IMG/VR virus record: IMGVR_UViG_3300025674_000024
Coordinates: 1 to 64,000 of that record
Reading direction: 5' to 3' (one strand)
Source: a virus
Length of the DNA stretch: 64,000 nt
Shown here in pieces: positions 58,508 through 64,000 of the stretch. The notes beneath the pieces were generated by a model, which saw nothing but the letters and a program-made list of their open reading frames with translations, had not been told where the DNA came from and searched no databases. The translations under genes and the position numbers were made by a program. Numbering within the stretch: the stretch's first letter is position 1; every line of letters begins with the position of its first letter.

Positions 58508-58803
58508 GAGATCCTATATCGTCTGACGATCTCGGCATTGATCTTTCTTACGTAAGTATCCCATCCTTTGGGCTGCTCTTTGCCGAGACTGAGCGCCTCC
58601 TTTCGCAACTCGTCGAGTGCGATGTTGGAATACATTGAAGGGTCTATCGGACCTTTCTTTTTAACCTCAACGTCGTTCTCCATCCCGACGACAAGAAGGG
58701 AAGAGCACAGAGTCCCGAGTGAGACCTTGTGCTCCGCCGCTCTCGCCTTTAGTTCGGAATGGAGAGACTCTTCGACGTCGAACGTCAGGCGTTTCTTTGC
58801 CAC
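58504..58803 (-). CDS. Ribbon-helix-helix DNA-binding protein
   Basis: The 99-residue protein begins AKKRLTFDVEESLHSELKAR then AAEHKVSLGTLCSSLLVVGM. This is the strand-helix-helix pattern of Arc/MetJ-type repressors (basic first strand LTF, then Leu-rich helices). The remaining ~50 residues are an added basic domain. Placed between sheath and gp25 genes, it may regulate late transcription, possibly through the GGGTAAAA promoters (inference). Confidence 0.7.
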   Translation of the reverse strand: MAKKRLTFDVEESLHSELKARAAEHKVSLGTLCSSLLVVGMENDVEVKKKGPIDPSMYSNIALDELRKEALSLGKEQPKGWDTYVRKINAEIVRRYRIS

Positions 58804-58824
58804 TGTAGTCTCTCCTTGTGTTTA

Positions 58825-61800
58825 TCAGTTCAGGCCTTGCTGAGAAAGAGTGTCGGGAATGCCGCCAATACCGACGCGGACAAGATCCACTTCGATACGC
58901 TCCAGTGTGGGTGCGGGAACCACAAACAACTTTACGTTGACGAAGCCGTTCTCCAGGTTGCCGCCGGGGTTGTTCCGCTCGTCGCAGACCACCTCGAAGG
59001 CCTCCGCGGGAGTGGAACCGAACAGAGCACCTGGAATGTAGAAGTTTTCGTACAGAGTGTTGTGAGCGATCGCGCGGATCTGGTTGAACGTAACGGCCCG
59101 TCCGTCGATGATGTTGAAGATTTGACCGTCGAAGGCGGAAAGCATGCTTCCGTAAATGACGTTCAGAACCACACGGGTGTTGACAAAGGAGTAGAGAGCC
59201 TGCGTCGCATTTCCGCGGTTCACGCGAGTGCGGGAACCCCAGACGAACACAGGACCGAACACCTCCCCGGTGTCGGCATCCACGGTGCTGTAGCCAGGCA
59301 GCTGACGCAGAGCGTTGAGACCCTGTGGGTTGCTGACTTCCTGCTGCGCGGTAGAGATCTGGATCTCCACGCCGCGAGCACCGGCCAGGCTGTACTTCGC
59401 TCCTGCGGGAGGCAGTCGGAAACCGGAAGCCTCGTCGCGGTAGCGGCGAAGTGCGAGTCCTGTGACGTAGGAAGTGGGTTGGATGAACACACCCACGTCG
59501 TTCTTGACGTAGGGAGCGTAGTAGGCGAGGAAGCCTTGCGTGGTCGAGTAGGACAGAGCCTCCTCAAACAGACGGTTGTGGCTGTCCATGCCCTTCTCGA
59601 TGACGGCCATCTGGGGAACGCCGCCGTTGTTGACTCCGCGGAGCGCCTCGCTAACGAGATCACCAGCGGTAACGGCGAGGAAGTTCCACAGGTTGTTGGG
59701 AACGTCAGCCTCGGGCTCGAGCAGCTCAGCGGTCACGTAGGCACCGTAGAGGGTGTCGTAACTCTGACCAGTCTGCAGCACGTAGTGGATGAAGATGTCA
59801 TCGAACGACGTGTTGGCCTGCTCACCTGTGCTTAGGGGCACGCAGACGAAGTTGTTCTCGCCGGCGAAGTCCTGAGCGGGGTTCAGGGGGACGGCAAGAT
59901 CGTCTTCTGTGTACTGGAAGGTGTAGGGGTTGGAGGTCGAGGTCACCAGGAATTCCACACCACCGGCATTATCCACACCGGCATTGGTGATGGTGACGGC
60001 GGTACCGGCCACAGCATCAGCGGCGGACTCAGCGAAAGAGATGGTGTTCGCATCGACCTTGATCACAAAGTAGGTCGCGTCGTCGGTCAGGCCACTGGCG
60101 AGAGTAGCCCCCGTAGCGGTGTTCACCGTCACTTGGTCTCCGGTCAGGTAACCGTGGGATGTGATGGTAACTTCGTCAGCGGCGAAGGTCACGTTGGCCG
60201 CAGCTACCTCGTACACCGGCACACCCTCGGGAGTGCGGCTGTAAGAGAAGCGAACGTCGGTGCTGATATCAGCGGCGTAAGCAACGCCGTAGGGGTCGTT
60301 CACGCCGGTCTGAATTGCCACATTGGCCTCGTCGCGAACACCGGCCACGGCGAGAGTCACGTCGAGTTGGTACTTGCGACCGCGGATGTAACGCAGGACT
60401 CCGGCATCGCTGAACTCACCACCATCCAGACCCACGGCCATCTTCTTGTAGAAGCGGACGGGAGTGGAGGTCGTGATAGCGGAGGTCGGGTAGTCCGCGA
60501 AGGCCTCGGAAGCAAGATCAGAAGCGGAGCGAGCGAGACGGAATAGGTTCCGGTCGATCTGCTCAGCGAAGTACACGTCGGAGGACGTAGCCGTGGTGCC
60601 TTCGAAGATGGTCTCCGTGGCGGTGGCGATATCTCCGTCGAAGTACAGCTTGTCAGCAGTCTTCACAGGGTGGTTAGCCGAGAAGATGAGGGCGTCACGG
60701 CCGCTCATGATCACGGATTGAGTAGCGGCTCCGGCAGGGTTCAGAACCGTGGTGGAATCGGTACCCGCGGTAGTCAGAGTGATCTGAGTGCCGGCGACTG
60801 CGTTGGCGAGCGAAGTGGCGAGCCGGATGGTGTTGTCATCCACCTTGATCACAAAGTACTCTGTGCCAGTGCTGAGACCCGTGGGGGAAGCAGAACCGTC
60901 GGAGGGCAGCAGGTAGTAGTTGATTGCATCGCCGGTCGAGTAACCGTGAGCGACCACGGTGATCTCGTCAGTGACGGTGTCTACATCAGCGGCGTTGAAG
61001 TAGAACAGCGTCAGACCGCCGCTGAAGACAGCGGAGGAGGGATCGGTCACCTGACGAACGAGACCCTTGAAGTCGTGCTGAGCAGTGGGCTTCTGGAGAG
61101 TACCAGGCAGGTGTAGAGTGTTGAACGACACATCGTCAGCACCGCCGTTGGCTTCGACCAAGCTGGAGGTCTTGCCCTTGATCTCTACGGTGAATTCCCA
61201 TGCGGGATCAGCGTAGGTGAACACGAGCATGCCGCCACCATGGGGAGTACCACCGGTCGTCAGATCGATCGGCTGGTCAGCGGAAGCGCGGGCCTTAGAT
61301 GTGGCGAGCTTGATCTGTGTGCTCGACAGCGTGTTGTCGATGTCGCTGGCGATGACGTAGAACGAACCTTCCAGAGGCTGGCTGGTGACACCAGTGGGAG
61401 TGTCAGAGTACAGCGGAGCGGTAGGCAGAGGCGTGTTCTCGAAGATTGCGACGGACACCAGAGTACCTGAAGGCAGAGCATCCACGTCCCACTCTTCGGC
61501 GAGAGTGATAACGTCGGTCGCGGGAGTTACGGCAACGTCAGCGCGGACCTTCTGGTCATCCTTCATCGCGTAACGGATACCGTCGGCGATGGCGGAGTTG
61601 GCGCTGAGGATTCCGCTAGCGGGATCGTAGTTGGCCTGGGTGAAGTTGAGTGGGCTGGTGTCAGTCCACTCGTAGATCACGTTGTCCACGAGGTAGAGAC
61701 CGCCGGTCTCGAAACCGTTGGAGGGATTGTGATCCTCGAAGTTCTTGTAGGTCTGGATGTTGGTCACGAAGTACGGACCGCAGTCCACCAGAGCCATCCA

Positions 61801-62721
61801 CTTGTGGTCAGCGTCAGAGCAGACTTCCTCCATCGTCTGACCCAGGTTCACCCGGTCGGACTTACCGAACTTACGGAAAGCCGGAGGAGCGATCATGTAG
61901 CCCTGAGGCAGGTTGGTACCGTCAAACGCGGTACGAGCGGTCTGCACGTAGTCAGCGATCGTCTCTTCGCTCTCCTCCACGTTGCTGATGCCGTAGCCGG
62001 CAGCGGCGAGGATGTACTGAGCACCGGTGATGGCGTTGGAGTTCACCACTTCTACGACGGAGTTGAACACTCTGCCAGTGATGTGGAAAGCCGCTTGGTC
62101 TCCGCTTTCCGCGGTCTTACGGAGGTAAGCACCGGCGGAGATGTCGCGGTTAGCGTCGATGGCGTCCACGACGGCGTCGCGCATCGCCTTGGAGATCAGC
62201 AGGTTGTTGGAATCATTTCCAGCAACGTAATCTACAGGTGCGGTCACCTTCACGCCAAGCCAAGCACCAGCGGAGTTCACGTCACCCAGTTGGATGCCGT
62301 TGATCTCGAGCTTGATGTAGAACTCGTCGCCTTTGGAGACCTTCTTAGGAGCGGCAACACCGTTGTCGATGTTAGCGCTAGGATCGAAGGAAACACCGAC
62401 GATGATGGAGGGGATGCCCACGCGAGTCACGCGAAGGTCGCCCACGCCGCACTGCTGGAAGAAGGCCTTCACAGCGTAGTACGAATCGAGCTCAGCGCCA
62501 CTGGTCGGCAGTTCGCCGATCAGGTTCTCGTACTCGTTCAGGCTCGACACGAAGATCGGGCGGTTGTACGGGAAGGTTGCCACAGATGCGGTCTGAGGAG
62601 CCTCAACCATCATGTAGACGGTGCTGAAGCTAGCAACCGAAGCACGAGAAGCTACAGCCGATTCGTAGATAAAAGTACCCGGAGCACCGCCACGGGCGCC
62701 CCCAAGGGAAATTGTTGCCAT
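58825..62721 (-). CDS. Tail sheath protein with large insertions
   Basis: The N-terminal ~170 residues (PGTFIYESAVASRASVASFS, PIFVSSLNEYENLIGELPTS) and C-terminal ~330 residues are sheath-like. The C-terminal region contains QPTSYVTGLALRRYRDEA, GRAVTFNQIRAIAHNTLYEN and LENGFVNVKLFVVPAPTLER. The total of 1298 residues is roughly double the usual size. The middle contains two related ~85-residue beta units around HGYSTGDAINYYL (about 580-670) and HGYLTGDQVTVNT (about 845-930), each followed by YFVIKVDxNTIxxA. These probably decorate the outside of the sheath. The sheath contracts to drive the tube into the host. Confidence 0.85.
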   Translation of the reverse strand: MATISLGGARGGAPGTFIYESAVASRASVASFSTVYMMVEAPQTASVATFPYNRPIFVSSLNEYENLIGELPTSGAELDSYYAVKAFFQQCGVGDLRVTRVGIPSIIVGVSFDPSANIDNGVAAPKKVSKGDEFYIKLEINGIQLGDVNSAGAWLGVKVTAPVDYVAGNDSNNLLISKAMRDAVVDAIDANRDISAGAYLRKTAESGDQAAFHITGRVFNSVVEVVNSNAITGAQYILAAAGYGISNVEESEETIADYVQTARTAFDGTNLPQGYMIAPPAFRKFGKSDRVNLGQTMEEVCSDADHKWMALVDCGPYFVTNIQTYKNFEDHNPSNGFETGGLYLVDNVIYEWTDTSPLNFTQANYDPASGILSANSAIADGIRYAMKDDQKVRADVAVTPATDVITLAEEWDVDALPSGTLVSVAIFENTPLPTAPLYSDTPTGVTSQPLEGSFYVIASDIDNTLSSTQIKLATSKARASADQPIDLTTGGTPHGGGMLVFTYADPAWEFTVEIKGKTSSLVEANGGADDVSFNTLHLPGTLQKPTAQHDFKGLVRQVTDPSSAVFSGGLTLFYFNAADVDTVTDEITVVAHGYSTGDAINYYLLPSDGSASPTGLSTGTEYFVIKVDDNTIRLATSLANAVAGTQITLTTAGTDSTTVLNPAGAATQSVIMSGRDALIFSANHPVKTADKLYFDGDIATATETIFEGTTATSSDVYFAEQIDRNLFRLARSASDLASEAFADYPTSAITTSTPVRFYKKMAVGLDGGEFSDAGVLRYIRGRKYQLDVTLAVAGVRDEANVAIQTGVNDPYGVAYAADISTDVRFSYSRTPEGVPVYEVAAANVTFAADEVTITSHGYLTGDQVTVNTATGATLASGLTDDATYFVIKVDANTISFAESAADAVAGTAVTITNAGVDNAGGVEFLVTSTSNPYTFQYTEDDLAVPLNPAQDFAGENNFVCVPLSTGEQANTSFDDIFIHYVLQTGQSYDTLYGAYVTAELLEPEADVPNNLWNFLAVTAGDLVSEALRGVNNGGVPQMAVIEKGMDSHNRLFEEALSYSTTQGFLAYYAPYVKNDVGVFIQPTSYVTGLALRRYRDEASGFRLPPAGAKYSLAGARGVEIQISTAQQEVSNPQGLNALRQLPGYSTVDADTGEVFGPVFVWGSRTRVNRGNATQALYSFVNTRVVLNVIYGSMLSAFDGQIFNIIDGRAVTFNQIRAIAHNTLYENFYIPGALFGSTPAEAFEVVCDERNNPGGNLENGFVNVKLFVVPAPTLERIEVDLVRVGIGGIPDTLSQQGLN

Positions 62722-62799
62722 TAGAGTTTAACTCCTTCTTTGATGTTGAGAGAGCTGAGGGCTTCGGACAGTCCCACCGTGGTCCCACGTAGGGGTCTC

Positions 62800-63231
62800 T
62801 CAACCACTTTGAGTATCGGAGGATGCCTGAGGCGAGTCCAAACCGTACCCGTTGATTCTGTCCCGCTTGAGAGTGGCAAAAGCCGTGTACTCTGACAACC
62901 TCTCTGTGAAGTTGTTTAGAGTATCCCAAGGGAAGATGGCACTTGCGATGTCCACTTTTTCTGGGTTTGCGGTGTCAGGCGAAAAGTTGATCGCCGTGTC
63001 TAGTTGATTAAGAGTTCCCGGAGATCCAGCCGCAGTGCTCGAAGTGTTTTTACCCGTTTCGCCGTTGGGTCCTGTGACGAACACAGGCACTCCGATGGCT
63101 GGTTTGTTGCGGATGTCGAAGCTTTCGTTGTATTCTAGGATCTCTCGGAAGTTCCGAGAATCACCCGTGTAAGCGTAAGCTAGCTTATTCCAGGAGTCAC
63201 CCTGACTCCAAGTTCTTGTCTGTCCTGGCAT
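62800..63231 (-). CDS. LysM/gpX-like tail protein
   Basis: The 143-residue protein starts MPGQTRTWSQGDSWNKLAYA and has GDSRNFREILEYNESFDIRN then IGVPVFV. This is a LysM-like fold as in tail protein X and baseplate hub factors. The C-terminal half is a linker with a helix (FPWDTLNNFTERLSEYTAFA). It overlaps the gpG-like gene by 1 bp. The role is tail or baseplate assembly. Confidence 0.75.
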   Translation of the reverse strand: MPGQTRTWSQGDSWNKLAYAYTGDSRNFREILEYNESFDIRNKPAIGVPVFVTGPNGETGKNTSSTAAGSPGTLNQLDTAINFSPDTANPEKVDIASAIFPWDTLNNFTERLSEYTAFATLKRDRINGYGLDSPQASSDTQSG

Positions 63232-63653
63232 TAGAACCTCCGATTACGACCTCTTAGGATGGCTTTGGCGACAGCCGCCTCAACTCTCGGCATTGACATC
63301 ACGGGGATCCCGAGCCAAGGACGTGCTGGCATCTTGGATGTCCCAGTCATGTGATAGATACCGTAGTCCGCTCCCATACGAGCCGAGAAGATGCCTCGAG
63401 CAGCCTCTGGGCGGATACGAGTGCGATCTTGCATACGCCCGGTAAGGCGTAAGATAGGCTGACCTGGATAGGCCTGGCTTTTCCAATCTCGGTACTTAGC
63501 GGAGAGAGGAGCCCACTTCTTACCTTCCTGTGGGTCTTTTTCCTCTCCCCATGCCGCTCGGTTGTCTTCTTGAAGTATCCTCGCGATCTCGTTACGAGAA
63601 GATTCCCACCAGTTCTCGTTGAGAGTCGGGACACTCAGCTTAAAGCTGATCAC
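63231..63653 (-). CDS. Tail completion protein (Mu gpG/virion morphogenesis-like)
   Basis: The 140-residue protein has KWAPLSAKYRDWKSQAYPGQ, ILRLTGRMQDRTRI and GADYGIYHMTGTSKMPARPW then LGIP. This is the 'phage virion morphogenesis' pattern, in which the conserved LRxTGxM and H-x3-G...PARPxxG segments are diagnostic. Such proteins complete the tail end for head joining. It overlaps the upstream gene by 4 bp. Confidence 0.85.
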   Translation of the reverse strand: MISFKLSVPTLNENWWESSRNEIARILQEDNRAAWGEEKDPQEGKKWAPLSAKYRDWKSQAYPGQPILRLTGRMQDRTRIRPEAARGIFSARMGADYGIYHMTGTSKMPARPWLGIPVMSMPRVEAAVAKAILRGRNRRF

Positions 63654-64000
63654 TTCTTCCTCCGTGCCGCCCGCTTAGTCTCCTCGTTCTGCTTCTCGAC
63701 GAACTCCGATTGGATCCTCGCCATGAGAAGAACTTTGGACACAGGCTGATCTTCCAACCACTCGACCGACGAGTCCCATCTCTGCTTACACAAGTGAAAG
63801 GCGAGCTCCAACCACTTGTCTACGTGCATCACACGATCGTTGAGAAGCTCGGGTCCCATCCAGTCGGAGAGAGGCTTCACGTACGAAGCGGGAATCACGG
63901 AAAGATCATCCTCAGTCAGTCCTCCTAGTCTCATTATGAGAAGAAGAGAGAGGTGAGGCTGAGTGATGTCGGGATAGTCGTTGTTTATGAGGCTGAAGAA
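63650..64000 (-). CDS. Hypothetical protein, probably extends past window edge
   Basis: The frame includes MRLGGLTEDDLSVIPASYVK from an ATG at 63934, but there is no Shine-Dalgarno before it. The same frame continues upstream through 64000 with protein-like sequence (NDYPDITQPHLSLLLIMRLG). I therefore annotate it as 5'-partial; a 94-aa version from 63934 is the alternative. The rest is helical with HVDKWLELAFHLCKQRWDSS and a Lys/Arg-rich end. It could be a tail-assembly factor by location. Confidence 0.6.
   Translation of the reverse strand, partial: FFSLINNDYPDITQPHLSLLLIMRLGGLTEDDLSVIPASYVKPLSDWMGPELLNDRVMHVDKWLELAFHLCKQRWDSSVEWLEDQPVSKVLLMARIQSEFVEKQNEETKRAARRKK

Noticed and set aside
61729-62724. 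331-codon plus-strand ORF opposite the sheath gene
   Set aside because: Antisense shadow of the sheath; His/Val/Asp-biased with no domain.
63049-63056. GGGTAAAA-like motif inside the LysM-like gene
   Set aside because: It is within coding sequence and not near a start codon; probably chance.
1-64000. tRNA genes
   Set aside because: No cloverleaf with TTCRA-type arm was recognised by eye; a covariance search would be needed to exclude them fully.

Overview
The window is a gene-dense piece of a tailed-phage genome. Almost every gene reads leftward on the minus strand, spacing is tight (many 1-4 bp stop/start overlaps), and nearly a full set of virion genes is recognisable. A sheath, tail tube, gp25-like wedge protein and J-like baseplate protein indicate a contractile tail (myovirus morphology). 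Several head genes resemble the Mu-type set: DUF935 portal, I-type protease/scaffold, MuF-like minor head protein, DUF2190-like decoration protein, gp36/DUF1320, gp37/DUF1834 and gpG-like tail completion. The fibre modules, phoH and thyX resemble those of cyanobacterial myoviruses, so a cyanophage is my best guess. The host is inferred and is not proved by the sequence.

Layout, left to right. 1-2.9 kb: metabolism and replication side (partial HNH endonuclease, thyX, small unknown genes, DnaQ-like exonuclease). 2.9-4.2 kb: the only two plus-strand genes, behind their own promoter-like sequence. 4.2-18.2 kb: tailspikes and fibres that share an N-terminal docking module, interrupted by a GIY-YIG gene. 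18.3-22.3 kb: another GIY-YIG gene, small DUF-type proteins, membrane proteins and a very acidic protein. 22.3-31.5 kb: a run of genes whose products share an N-terminal two-cysteine module joined to different C-terminal domains (protein kinase, ADP-ribosyltransferase, DUF3626-like domain, duplicated acetyltransferase-like domain, unknowns). 31.6-36.1 kb: HNH, phoH, terL, GIY-YIG and a small terminase candidate. 36-50.8 kb: head-tail connector, baseplate and tail tube genes. 50.8-64 kb: major capsid gene (split), decoration, MuF-like, protease/scaffold, portal, gp25, sheath and tail completion.

Three observations stand out. (1) The tagged multigene array looks like a set of virion-packaged, injected host-takeover effectors carrying a common sorting module. 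(2) The major capsid gene appears to be split by two related group I introns around a 61-nt middle exon; one intron carries an HNH ORF, and the predicted splice junctions restore a continuous N-terminus. (3) A GGGTAAAA motif recurs upstream of about a dozen genes in the correct orientation, including the plus-strand unit, and often directly after a terminator; it is a candidate phage-specific promoter element. Six homing-endonuclease ORFs (3 HNH, 3 GIY-YIG) lie in 64 kb.
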